NCBI GenBank assembly: GCA_903900975.1
Contig: CAIUPE010000012.1
Location: 1 to 36,918 of the forward strand
DNA from: an uncultured Hyphomicrobiales bacterium
GTDB taxonomy: Bacteria > Pseudomonadota > Alphaproteobacteria > Rhizobiales > Beijerinckiaceae
Reading direction: 5' to 3'
DNA length: 36,918 bases
Shown here: one piece after another, positions 1 through 7,847 of the stretch
Layout of the letters: every line of letters begins with the position of its first letter
How positions within the stretch are numbered: the first letter of the stretch is position 1
Translations under genes and position numbers: made by a program
The notes under the pieces: generated by a model
Seen by the model: the letters and a program-made list of their open reading frames with translations, nothing else
Database searches by the model: none
Told to the model about the DNA's origin: nothing

Positions 1-1749
1 AAGATCAAGGGCGAACTCACCCTTTGGGGCACCTTCCAGGCGCCGCATGTGGTGCGCACCGTTGCATCCTTGCTATCGGGTATTCCGGAAGCCAAAATCC
101 ACGTTATCGCGCCAGATATTGGCGGCGGCTTTGGTAACAAAGTCGGCGTTTATCCGGGCTATGTTTGCGCCATTGTTGGCTCGATCGTGCTCGGCAAGCC
201 GGTGAAGTGGGTGGAAGACCGGATGGAAAATCTTACGGCGACCTCGTTCGCCCGCGATTACCACATGACCACCGAAATCTCGGCCACGAAAGAAGGCAAG
301 GTTACGGGCTTGAAGGTTCACATTCTCGCCGACCACGGCGCGTTTGATGCGTGCGCAGACCCTTCCAAATGGCCAGCGGGCTTCGCCAATATCGTGACGG
401 GTTCTTATGATTTCCCCGTCGCGCATTTGGAAGTCGATGGTGTTTACACGAACAAGGCACCGGGCGGCGTCGCCTATCGTTGCTCGTTCCGTGTGACGGA
501 AGCGGCCTATTGCATCGAACGTGCGATGGATATTCTGGCTCAGAAGCTTGGTATGGATCCGGCTGATTTGCGGATGAAAAACTTCATCCAGCCGCAGCAG
601 TTTCCGTATCAATCCGCGCTGGGTTGGGAGTATGATTCAGGCGATTATCCAACCGCGCTCAAGAAGGGCATGGAGACGATCAATTACCGCGCGCTTCGTG
701 AAGAGCAGAAGGCCAAGCAAGAAGCCTTCAAGCGGGGCGAAACCCGCGAGATCATGGGTATCGGCGTGTCCTTCTTCACCGAAATCGTCGGTGCTGGCCC
801 ATCGCGCAACTGCGATATTTTGGGCGTTGGCATGTTCGACTCGGCCGAAATCCGCGTTCACCCAACGGGCTCGATCATTGCCCGCATGGGAACGAAGAGC
901 CAAGGTCAGGCGCATGAAACCACCTATGCGCAGATCATCGCGACCGAGCTTGGTATCGAAGCCGACAAGATCATGATCGAGGAAGGCAACACCGATACCG
1001 CGCCTTACGGTCTTGGTACTTATGGCTCGCGTTCAACGCCGGTGGCTGGTGCTGCTACCGCGATGGCTGCCCGCAAGATCCGCGCCAAGGCGCAGATGAT
1101 TGCGGCGCATCTTCTGGAAGTTTCTGACTATGATGTGGAGTGGGATATTGACCGCTTCCGCGTCAAGGGTCTGCCAGAGAAGTTCAAGACGATGACGGAA
1201 ATCGCCTGGGCGGCTTACAACAATGTGCCGCAAGGGATGGAGCCCGGTCTTGAAGCGGTGAATTATTACGATCCACCGAACATGACCTATCCGTTCGGTG
1301 CCTATATCTGCGTGATGGATATCGATGTCGACACCGGCGTTGCCAAAACCCGTCGTTTCTATGCCTTGGATGATTGCGGCACCCGCATCAACCCAATGGT
1401 TATTGAAGGTCAGGTTCATGGCGGCTGCACCGAGGGCTTCGCTATCGCGATGGGGCAGGAAATTCGCTACGACGAGATGGGTAACTGCGTTACCGGCTCG
1501 CTGATGGACTTCTTCCTGCCAACCGCTGTTGAAACCCCGCATTGGGAAACGGACTTCACCGTCACCCCATCCCCGCATCACCCAATTGGTGCGAAGGGCG
1601 TTGGCGAAAGCCCGAATGTCGGCAGCGTTCCAGCTTTTTCGAATGCGGTGAATGACGCGTTTGCGTTCTTGAATGCCGGTCACATCCAGATGCCGCATGA
1701 TGCATGGCGGACATGGGAAGTGGCAGAGCGTCTCGGACTGCATGAGTGA
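1..1749 (+). CDS. coxL: Aerobic carbon monoxide dehydrogenase large subunit, form I (5' truncated by window edge)
   Basis: Catalytic molybdenum subunit of aerobic CO dehydrogenase, which oxidises CO to CO2 at a Mo-S-Cu centre and passes electrons through the FeS (CoxS) and FAD (CoxM) subunits. The frame is open at base 1, so the start lies outside the window. The active-site loop AYRCSFR (472-492) is the form I signature; its Cys, codon 161 here, binds copper. The motif GVGES at the C-terminus carries the catalytic Glu at codon 536. Adding 227 missing residues gives Cys388, Glu763 and a total of 809 residues, matching what is known for Oligotropha carboxidovorans CoxL, so the visible part is colinear and intact. 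CoxM and CoxS should lie upstream. coxDEFG follow on the same strand. Confidence 0.96.
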   Translation, partial: KIKGELTLWGTFQAPHVVRTVASLLSGIPEAKIHVIAPDIGGGFGNKVGVYPGYVCAIVGSIVLGKPVKWVEDRMENLTATSFARDYHMTTEISATKEGKVTGLKVHILADHGAFDACADPSKWPAGFANIVTGSYDFPVAHLEVDGVYTNKAPGGVAYRCSFRVTEAAYCIERAMDILAQKLGMDPADLRMKNFIQPQQFPYQSALGWEYDSGDYPTALKKGMETINYRALREEQKAKQEAFKRGETREIMGIGVSFFTEIVGAGPSRNCDILGVGMFDSAEIRVHPTGSIIARMGTKSQGQAHETTYAQIIATELGIEADKIMIEEGNTDTAPYGLGTYGSRSTPVAGAATAMAARKIRAKAQMIAAHLLEVSDYDVEWDIDRFRVKGLPEKFKTMTEIAWAAYNNVPQGMEPGLEAVNYYDPPNMTYPFGAYICVMDIDVDTGVAKTRRFYALDDCGTRINPMVIEGQVHGGCTEGFAIAMGQEIRYDEMGNCVTGSLMDFFLPTAVETPHWETDFTVTPSPHHPIGAKGVGESPNVGSVPAFSNAVNDAFAFLNAGHIQMPHDAWRTWEVAERLGLHE

Positions 1750-1757
1750 TTGAACAG

Positions 1758-1786
1758 GGCGCGGATGGGTAAATCTCATCCGCGCC
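1758..1786 (+). promoter_or_regulatory. Perfect GC-rich hairpin between coxL and coxD
   Basis: Arms GGCGCGGATG (1758-1767) and CATCCGCGCC (1777-1786) pair perfectly over 10 bp with a 9-base loop. No T-run follows, so it is not a standard intrinsic terminator. It sits 8 bases after the coxL stop and ends directly against an ATG at 1787. That position suggests an mRNA processing or stabilising element that sets the ratio of the abundant enzyme subunit to the maturation proteins. The role is inferred. Confidence 0.6.
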
Positions 1787-1804
1787 ATGCTCGCATCCCA
1801 TAGA

Positions 1805-2689
1805 ATGACCATGACCCTTATCCCGCGCGACGCCATTTCTGATCGACTTGCTGCCACCGGCTATGTGGCGGACCGTGAACTTGCGACCGCGTTGTGGCTG
1901 ATGGAAAGCCTCGGCCGTCCGCTTCTGCTCGAAGGTGAAGCAGGTGTTGGCAAAACCGAAGTTGCCAAGGCGCTCGCCACCATGCGCGGTACCAATCTCA
2001 TCCGTCTACAATGCTATGAAGGGCTTGATCGCAACGCCGCTTTGTATGAGTGGAATTATCAGCGCCAATTGCTCGCCATTAAAGCGCGTGAGGGTGATGA
2101 TGCGGCGAGCGTTGAAGACCTGATCTTCTCCGAGAAATTCTTACTTGAGCGGCCTTTATTGGCCTCGATCCGGCAAGAACGCGCGCCCGTGTTGCTGATC
2201 GATGAAGTGGATCGTGCGGATGAAGAATTCGAAGCCTTTTTGCTCGAATTGCTGTCCGATTTCCAAGTCTCGATTCCGGAGCTCGGCACCATCGCGGCCA
2301 AGTCGATTCCGTTTGTGATTTTAACCTCTAACGGCACACGCGAATTATCCGACGCGTTGCGCCGCCGTTGCCTCTATCACTATGTCGAATTCCCCGATGT
2401 AGACCGCGAAGCGCGTATTTTGATGGCGCGCTTGCCGGGTATTGATACGTCGCTCGCTTTGCAAATTGCTGCCATGGTTGGCGCTATCCGCAAAGAGGCG
2501 TTACGCAAAACACCGGGCGTTGCCGAAACACTCGATTGGGCAGCGGCCTTGGTGGGGATTGGCTTGAAAGATTTACACGCCGATCCCGAAGCGGTGCATG
2601 ATACGCTGATGTGCCTCGTTAAAACGGCGGAGGATAAAAGCCGCATGACCCCTGAAGTCACCAACCGCCTTTTGGGCAAGGTGGCGTAG
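1805..2689 (+). CDS. coxD: CoxD, MoxR-type AAA+ ATPase for CO dehydrogenase maturation
   Basis: AAA+ ATPase of the MoxR family. In Oligotropha, CoxD is needed for assembly of the Mo-S-Cu site of CO dehydrogenase. Counting from the ATG at 1787, Walker A is GEAGVGKT at about residues 50-57 and Walker B is LLIDE at about 136-140. A sensor region with TSNGTRELSD and an RRR stretch follows. Three in-frame ATGs exist (1787, 1805, 1811) and none has a clear ribosome binding site. 1805 is preferred because 1787 abuts the hairpin. The length of 294 residues fits the family. coxE starts one base after the stop, so translation is probably coupled. MoxR ATPases typically act with a VWA protein, here CoxE. 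Confidence 0.92.
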   Translation: MTMTLIPRDAISDRLAATGYVADRELATALWLMESLGRPLLLEGEAGVGKTEVAKALATMRGTNLIRLQCYEGLDRNAALYEWNYQRQLLAIKAREGDDAASVEDLIFSEKFLLERPLLASIRQERAPVLLIDEVDRADEEFEAFLLELLSDFQVSIPELGTIAAKSIPFVILTSNGTRELSDALRRRCLYHYVEFPDVDREARILMARLPGIDTSLALQIAAMVGAIRKEALRKTPGVAETLDWAAALVGIGLKDLHADPEAVHDTLMCLVKTAEDKSRMTPEVTNRLLGKVA

Positions 2690-2690
2690 C

Positions 2691-3890
2691 ATGGGCGCGG
2701 TGCTTCGCCTGCCGACGGATCATGATGCGGGCGAATTGGTCCGCTCGCGGCTGGCGGGCTTTGTGCGCAATTTGCGCGATAACGGCTTTCTCGTCGGCCT
2801 ATCCGAGACGCGCGACGCCTTGAAAATTATCGCAGGCCCCGATGCCTCCCGCGTGTCGCTGCTGCGTCCCGCCTTTCGCGCTCTGTTTTGCGCGCGGCCA
2901 TCGGATTGGGAGCGTTTCGACGATATTTTTAATGCCTATTGGCTGGGCCACGGCATGAAGTCGGTTGTGCATGTCAGTGGCGAACCGCCGAAAGCGTCCA
3001 CCTCTTTGCGTAAAAGCGGCGATGGGGCACCCTCGCTGGGCAAACCCGGCACGCCGGATCGCACCGAGCGGGGCGAAGGCAAGGAGCATGATAATCCCGC
3101 CGATGGTCGCGGCCGTCGCGAAGGGGCATCGACAACGGACTCCTTGGAAAAGACCGATTTCCGGCACATCGCCGATCCTGAGCAGATGGAAGAAGCGCAT
3201 CGGCTGGCGGAGCGTTTGTCGCGCGAGATGCGCGCCCGTTTGACACGCCGCGAACGCGCGCGCCGCTCGGGCCCGCGGCTTGATTTACGCCGGACCATTC
3301 ATCGCAGCATCGCCACCGGCGGTACGCCGATGGAGCTGGTGCACCGGCATCGCATGGATAAGCCCTTGCGGCTTGTGGTGCTGCTCGATGCGTCGGGTTC
3401 GATGAGCCTCTATTCGAGCGTGTTTCTGCGCTTCATGCATGGCGTCGTCGATCATTTCCGCGAGGCTGAGGCCTTTCTCTTTCACACCCGTTTGGTGCAT
3501 GTCTCGGATGCGTTGCGCGAGAAGGATGCGGCGCGCGCGGTTGATCGCATGTCGCTGATGGCGCAAGGCGTCGGCGGTGGCACCAAGATTGGCGAAAGCC
3601 TTAAAACATTCAACACATGGCACGCCAAGCGGGTGATTACCTCGCGCACGGCGGTGATGATCGTCTCCGATGGCTACGACACCGGCGAGCCCGAAGCCTT
3701 GGCCAATGAGATGCGCGCCTTGCGCCGTCGCTGCCGCCGCATTATTTGGCTTAATCCGATGATTGGCTGGGACAACTATTCCCCCGAAGCGCGTGGCATG
3801 CAAGCCGCGATGCCCTATATCGATCTCTTTGCGCCAGCGCATAATCTGGAAAGCCTTCAAGCGCTCGAACCCTATCTGGCGAGGATATGA
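2691..3890 (+). CDS. coxE: CoxE, VWA-domain protein for CO dehydrogenase maturation
   Basis: Von Willebrand factor A (CoxE-like) protein and partner of the CoxD ATPase. The MIDAS metal-binding motif DASGSMS is at about residues 233-239 and further VWA strands run to the C-terminus. The N-terminal third is helical. A low-complexity, charged and Gly/Pro-rich linker (about 97-150) joins it to a basic stretch rich in Arg. No signal peptide or membrane segment is seen, so it should be cytoplasmic. It lies directly between coxD and coxF; its stop overlaps the coxF start as ATGA. In Oligotropha, CoxE acts with CoxD in introducing copper and sulfur into the active site. This role is from the family, not shown by the sequence. 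Confidence 0.92.
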   Translation: MGAVLRLPTDHDAGELVRSRLAGFVRNLRDNGFLVGLSETRDALKIIAGPDASRVSLLRPAFRALFCARPSDWERFDDIFNAYWLGHGMKSVVHVSGEPPKASTSLRKSGDGAPSLGKPGTPDRTERGEGKEHDNPADGRGRREGASTTDSLEKTDFRHIADPEQMEEAHRLAERLSREMRARLTRRERARRSGPRLDLRRTIHRSIATGGTPMELVHRHRMDKPLRLVVLLDASGSMSLYSSVFLRFMHGVVDHFREAEAFLFHTRLVHVSDALREKDAARAVDRMSLMAQGVGGGTKIGESLKTFNTWHAKRVITSRTAVMIVSDGYDTGEPEALANEMRALRRRCRRIIWLNPMIGWDNYSPEARGMQAAMPYIDLFAPAHNLESLQALEPYLARI

Positions 3891-4714
3891 CCATGTCAAC
3901 GCATCAGGATGTTCTCGATTTGGCGAATGACCTCAAAGCCCGCGGCGAAGCCTTTGCGCTTGCAACCGTTGTTCGCACCGTCTCTGTCACTGCTGCCAAA
4001 GCAGGCGCAAAAGCCGTTATCGCGTCCGACGGCACGATTATCAGCGGCTGGATCGGAGGAGGCTGCGCGCGAGGTGCGGTGCTGAAGGCGGCACGCGCTG
4101 CGCTTCAAGATGGTCAGCCTCGGCTCGTCAGCATTCAGCCAAAAGATTTGCTGGATGAAATCGGCGTGAAGCCGGGCGAAGCGCGCGAGGGTATTGAATT
4201 CGCCCGTAACAATTGCCCGAGCCAAGGCACGATGGATGTGTTTGTGGAGCCTGTGTTGCCAAAGCCGCAATTGATTGTCGTTGGTGCCTCGCCTGTTGCG
4301 GTTGCCTTGGCCGATGTCGCGCGTCGCGCGGGCTTTTTTGTGTCGGTTGCGGCCCCTGCCTCCGATCATGGTCTTTATGGTGAAGTTGATCGCTTGGTGG
4401 ATGGTTACACGCTTCCAGGGCATGAGACAGGCCAGCGTTTTATCGTCGTCGCTACCCAAGGCCGTGGCGATCATGATGGATTGCGGGCCGCGCTTTTAAC
4501 GCCGTCAACCTACACCGCTTTTGTGGGATCGCGAAAAAAGGCAGCCTCCTTGCGCGCGGATCTTGCCGAGGATGGTATACCACCAGAGCAGTTGGAAAAC
4601 TTCAAAGCCCCCGCAGGGCTCGATATCGGCGCGATCACGCCGGATGAAATTGCGGTTTCTATTTTAGCTGAAATGATTGAATTCCGCCGTCGCGGCCATC
4701 GTGATCCGGCTTGA
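3887..4714 (+). CDS. coxF: CoxF, XdhC/CoxF-family maturation factor
   Basis: XdhC/CoxF family protein of 275 residues. Members bind molybdenum cofactor and help its sulfuration or insertion into xanthine dehydrogenase-like enzymes such as CoxL. The N-terminal XdhC/CoxI-type domain contains the conserved GWIGGGCARG segment (about 54-63) followed by a helix. The C-terminal half is a Rossmann-like domain starting near LIVVGASPVAVALA (about 129-142). The ATG at 3887 overlaps the coxE stop as ATGA; a second in-frame ATG at 3893 is possible. The cysteine in the GGGC motif is kept. It is clearly part of the cox operon. Confidence 0.9.
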   Translation: MTMSTHQDVLDLANDLKARGEAFALATVVRTVSVTAAKAGAKAVIASDGTIISGWIGGGCARGAVLKAARAALQDGQPRLVSIQPKDLLDEIGVKPGEAREGIEFARNNCPSQGTMDVFVEPVLPKPQLIVVGASPVAVALADVARRAGFFVSVAAPASDHGLYGEVDRLVDGYTLPGHETGQRFIVVATQGRGDHDGLRAALLTPSTYTAFVGSRKKAASLRADLAEDGIPPEQLENFKAPAGLDIGAITPDEIAVSILAEMIEFRRRGHRDPA

Positions 4715-4744
4715 ACGTACCTATCGACCAAGGGAGACACCATC

Positions 4745-5350
4745 ATGGATATGACCGGCTCACAACGTATCGAAGCCTCGCGCGAAGTGGTTTATGCAGC
4801 GCTGAACGATGTCGATATTTTGCGCCAATGCATCCCCGGTTGCGAGACGGTTGAGAAGACGTCAGACACGGAAATGACGGCCAAGGTCACCTTGAAAATA
4901 GGCCCCGTTAAAGCCTCGTTCTCCGGCAAGGTTACGCTATCCGATCTCGATCCGCCCAATGGCTACACGATCACGGGCGAAGGCTCGGGCGGTGCGGCAG
5001 GTTTTGCCAAAGGCGGCGCGAAAGTGTCGCTTGAGGCGGACGGCGAGGCCACCATGCTGCATTACACGGTTGAGGCCCAAATTGGCGGCAAGCTCGCCCA
5101 GTTGGGCGGTCGCCTGATTGATGCAACCTCGAAAAAGCTCGCAGGCGATTTCTTCGAGAAATTCAGCGAGATCGTTGGTCCGGCGCCGGAGGGCGAAGCG
5201 GCCGAGAAAAAGAAGAGCTGGCTCGGCAAGCTGATCGGCTCCTCGGCAGCGGTGATCATCGCGGCTGGTCTTTTGGTGCCAACCTGCTGCCTGAAGGGCC
5301 ATATTCACGCAACCGATGACGCGCCCTTCGCCATCTGCATGACCCGATAA
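4745..5350 (+). CDS. coxG: CoxG, SRPBCC-fold CO dehydrogenase accessory protein with C-terminal membrane segment
   Basis: CoxG family protein of 201 residues. Residues 1 to about 145 form the SRPBCC (START-like) domain seen in CoxG. A charged linker with EKKK leads to one hydrophobic stretch at about 164-180, suited to membrane anchoring. CoxG is proposed to tether CO dehydrogenase to the cytoplasmic membrane, which fits this layout. After the membrane segment comes a short tail starting with a Cys pair. A good ribosome binding site (AGGGAGA) precedes the ATG. It is the last cox gene before the terminator; coxH, coxI and coxK of the Oligotropha cluster do not follow. Confidence 0.88.
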   Translation: MDMTGSQRIEASREVVYAALNDVDILRQCIPGCETVEKTSDTEMTAKVTLKIGPVKASFSGKVTLSDLDPPNGYTITGEGSGGAAGFAKGGAKVSLEADGEATMLHYTVEAQIGGKLAQLGGRLIDATSKKLAGDFFEKFSEIVGPAPEGEAAEKKKSWLGKLIGSSAAVIIAAGLLVPTCCLKGHIHATDDAPFAICMTR

Positions 5351-5367
5351 GGCGATTAAACCGGTCC

Positions 5368-5409
5368 AAAGGGCCTTGCGCGTCGAAAGGACGGGCGGGG
5401 CCCTTTTTT
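5368..5409 (+). terminator. Intrinsic terminator of the cox operon
   Basis: Arms AAAGGGCC (5368-5375) and GGCCCTTT (5399-5406) pair perfectly and run into six T residues, 17 bases after the coxG stop. The loop of about 23 bases may form further structure. Confidence 0.8.
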
Positions 5410-5535
5410 GCTTTCCGACCCCACATCGTCCTTACCGCTTGAATTCACGCGAGAGATCGATATCGTGCCGCCTGATGGGATGGGGTCGCTGGTCGTTGCC
5501 TATCTGCGTTTGCTTCAACAGGATAGGAAACTGAA

Positions 5536-6363
5536 ATGTCAGTCATCGCGCTTTTTGGAGCGGGCGGAAAAATGGGTATCCGCCTTGGAAGCAATCTCAA
5601 AAAGGCGGGTGCCGATGTGCGTCCTGTTGAAGTGAGCGATGTTGGCCGCGAGCGGTTGAAGTCCATTTTGGGCTATGAGCCGGTCGATGCCGCAACAGCC
5701 ATCCAAGATGCCGATATTGTGGTGTTGGCGGTTCCCGATACGCTGATCGGTAAGGTCGCCACGGGTATGATCCATGATTTAAAGCCCGGCACGATGGTGA
5801 TCATCCTCGATGCAGCAGCGCCATTTGCGGGCCATCTCCCAGAGCGCGCGGATATTACCTATTTTGTCACCCATCCGTGCCACCCGCCGATTTTCAACGA
5901 CGAGACCGACCCTGCAGCCAAGCGTGATTTCTTCGGTGCCGTTGCCGCCAAGCAGCACATTGTCTGCGCGCTGATGCAGGGCCCTGAATCCGATTACGTC
6001 AAAGGTGAAGCGGTCGCCCGCATGATCTGGGCGCCGGTGATGCGCTCTCATCGCGTGACCGTCGAACAGATGGCCATACTTGAGCCGGGACTTTCGGAAA
6101 CGCTCTGCGCCTCTTTGCTCGATGTCATGGGCGAGGCGCTGGAAGAAGTTGTTCGTCGCGGTGTGCCGCGCGAGGCAGCGCGTGATTTTCTCCTTGGGCA
6201 TATGAATATTCTGGGCGCGGTTATCTTCAAGGAAATCGACGGCGTCTTCTCGGATGCGTGCAACAAGGCCATCGAATTTGGCAAGCCCGCTTTGATGCAG
6301 CCGGACTGGAAGCGCATTTTCGAGCCAGAAGAAATCATGGCCAGCATTCGCCGGATTACCTAA
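5536..6363 (+). CDS. NAD-dependent oxidoisomerase with phosphogluconate dehydrogenase-like C-terminal domain (ApnO-like)
   Basis: 275-residue dehydrogenase. The N-terminal Rossmann fold has the nucleotide motif GAGGKMG at residues 8-14. The C-terminal helical domain resembles the phosphogluconate dehydrogenase C-terminal family that includes D-apionate oxidoisomerase (ApnO), which converts D-apionate to 3-oxo-isoapionate. The conserved-looking segment THPCHPPIFND and a helix-rich C-terminus fit. The gene is followed 50 bases later by a four-carbon acid sugar kinase relative, the same pairing as apnO-oiaK. A ribosome binding site (AGGAAA) precedes the ATG. The exact substrate is inferred; another branched or four-carbon acid sugar is possible. 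Confidence 0.7.
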   Translation: MSVIALFGAGGKMGIRLGSNLKKAGADVRPVEVSDVGRERLKSILGYEPVDAATAIQDADIVVLAVPDTLIGKVATGMIHDLKPGTMVIILDAAAPFAGHLPERADITYFVTHPCHPPIFNDETDPAAKRDFFGAVAAKQHIVCALMQGPESDYVKGEAVARMIWAPVMRSHRVTVEQMAILEPGLSETLCASLLDVMGEALEEVVRRGVPREAARDFLLGHMNILGAVIFKEIDGVFSDACNKAIEFGKPALMQPDWKRIFEPEEIMASIRRIT

Positions 6364-6413
6364 TTCTATCCCGTGTTTAGCTCGACTCGTCCGCAGGCTT
6401 TGGAACGCTTCTG

Positions 6414-7769
6414 ATGTCGTCAACTTTGCCTGATGGTCCGCTGCTCGCCTTTTACGGCGATGATTTTACGGGCTCGACCGCCGTGCTCGAAGCCTTGGCG
6501 TTTGAAGGCCTGCGGACGATTTTGTTTTTCGAAGAACCCGATGCCGAGATGCTGGCAAAAGCGGGGCTCTGCCGGGCCGTTGGGCTTGCGGGGTTATCGC
6601 GTTCCAAATCGCCGGAATGGATGGACGCGCATTTAGGCCAAGCGTTTGAAAGCCTCAAGCGCGTTGGTGCGCCGCTCATCCATTACAAAATATGCTCGAC
6701 CTTTGATTCAAGCCCCGAAATGGGTTCCATCGGCAAAGCCATCGAAATCGCCGACACGCATTTTGAGAGTGCATGGGTTCCCGTCCTCACAGGCGCTGCC
6801 AAGATCGCGCGATGGCAAGCCTTTGGGCAGTTGTTTGCGGGTATGGGCGGCGAGGTCTATCGGATCGACCGTCACCCCGTCATGATGCGCCATCCGATAA
6901 CGCCAATGCAGGAGGCCGATCTCAGGCTTCATCTTGCGAAGCAGACGAAAAAGCCCATCGGCCTTGTTGATCTGGTCGATCTCAAAACCGGAAAATCATC
7001 ACAGAAAATTTTAAACGAACGCGCTCGCGGTGCCGAGATTATCCTGCTCGATATGGTCGACGACGAAACGCTCGAGCAAGATGGCGCGATCCTTTGGAAT
7101 AGTCGCACGCACAATCCATTTGTCGTCGGATCGCAGGGCGTTGAATATGCTCTTATCGCGCATTGGCGAAAGCAAGGCCTTCTGCCCGATCAACACGCTA
7201 TGCCAAAGCTCACCCGCGAAGACCGCATTGCGGTGGTCTCAGGCTCATGCTCCTCCATTACGGCGGGCCAGATAACCCAAGCCGGTGAGAATGGCTTTAC
7301 GCTGATCAGGGCTGATGCCGCCCACGCGCTTGATCCATCCGCATGGGAGCGCGAGCTCGGGCAGTGTCTCGATCAAGCGCTCAATGCCTATCAGCAGGGC
7401 AGGGATCCTTTGGTATATACCGCGCGCGGGCCGGATGATCCGGCGGTGAACGCGCTTGACGAGGCAATCCGCTCGCATGGGCTTGATCGCGAGGCCATCA
7501 GCCTGCGTATGGGCTCAGGTCTTGGGCAGATTCTGGATCGCTTTATTCTTCAAACCGGCATTCGTCGGGTGGTCGTTTCCGGCGGGGATAGTTCGGGGCA
7601 GGCCTGCCTTGCCATGGGTCTGCAGGGCGTCACCGCCCACGCCCCTTTGGCACCAAGCGCGCCGCTTTGTCTGGCTCTTTCAACGAAGCCCCATCTTGAT
7701 GGTCTCGAAATAGCGTTGAAGGGCGGACAAATGGGCCCGCCCGATTTCTTCGCCCGCGCGAGAGGCTGA
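6414..7769 (+). CDS. Four-carbon acid sugar kinase family protein (OiaK-like)
   Basis: 451-residue kinase of the family formerly called DUF1537. These enzymes phosphorylate acid sugars such as D-threonate, D-erythronate or 3-oxo-isoapionate with ATP. The N-terminal substrate domain opens with the typical GDDFTGS segment (about residues 15-21). The C-terminal nucleotide domain contains the Gly-rich VVSGGDSSGQA segment. The length matches the family. Its partner directly upstream is ApnO-like, so 3-oxo-isoapionate kinase (OiaK) is the best guess. The expected next enzyme, a RuBisCO-like protein or decarboxylase, is not in the window. Threonate or erythronate kinase remains an alternative. Confidence 0.78.
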   Translation: MSSTLPDGPLLAFYGDDFTGSTAVLEALAFEGLRTILFFEEPDAEMLAKAGLCRAVGLAGLSRSKSPEWMDAHLGQAFESLKRVGAPLIHYKICSTFDSSPEMGSIGKAIEIADTHFESAWVPVLTGAAKIARWQAFGQLFAGMGGEVYRIDRHPVMMRHPITPMQEADLRLHLAKQTKKPIGLVDLVDLKTGKSSQKILNERARGAEIILLDMVDDETLEQDGAILWNSRTHNPFVVGSQGVEYALIAHWRKQGLLPDQHAMPKLTREDRIAVVSGSCSSITAGQITQAGENGFTLIRADAAHALDPSAWERELGQCLDQALNAYQQGRDPLVYTARGPDDPAVNALDEAIRSHGLDREAISLRMGSGLGQILDRFILQTGIRRVVVSGGDSSGQACLAMGLQGVTAHAPLAPSAPLCLALSTKPHLDGLEIALKGGQMGPPDFFARARG

Positions 7770-7772
7770 ATT

Positions 7773-7792
7773 AACCGCTCGGCATGGCGGTT
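7773..7792 (+). terminator. Small hairpin after the acid sugar kinase gene
   Basis: AACCGC (7773-7778) pairs with GCGGTT (7787-7792) over 6 bp, starting 4 bases after the stop codon. Only a short T-rich tail follows, so it would be a weak terminator or attenuator ahead of the FolD-like gene. Confidence 0.35.
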
Positions 7793-7847
7793 TAGCTTAA
7801 TTCATTCTATGAAGCCGCGTGGTTCCCGCTAATGAAAGATATCTGAG

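Noticed and set aside
1-1749. Form II (BMS) CoxL-like or other xanthine oxidase-family enzyme
   Set aside because: The loop is AYRCSFR with the copper-binding Cys, not the AYRGAGR of form II, and coxDEFG follow.
1033-1857. 274-codon open frame on the minus strand opposite coxL
   Set aside because: It lies wholly across coxL and the coxL-coxD junction, has no recognisable domain and no ribosome binding site; it is a shadow of GC-rich coding sequence.
5408-5635. Short plus-strand frame between the cox terminator and the ApnO-like gene
   Set aside because: It overlaps the terminator and runs into the next gene in another frame, with no family resemblance.
5779-6423. 214-codon minus-strand frame opposite the ApnO-like gene
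   Set aside because: Composition is typical of an antisense shadow (His/Arg-rich, no domain) and the plus-strand gene is clear.
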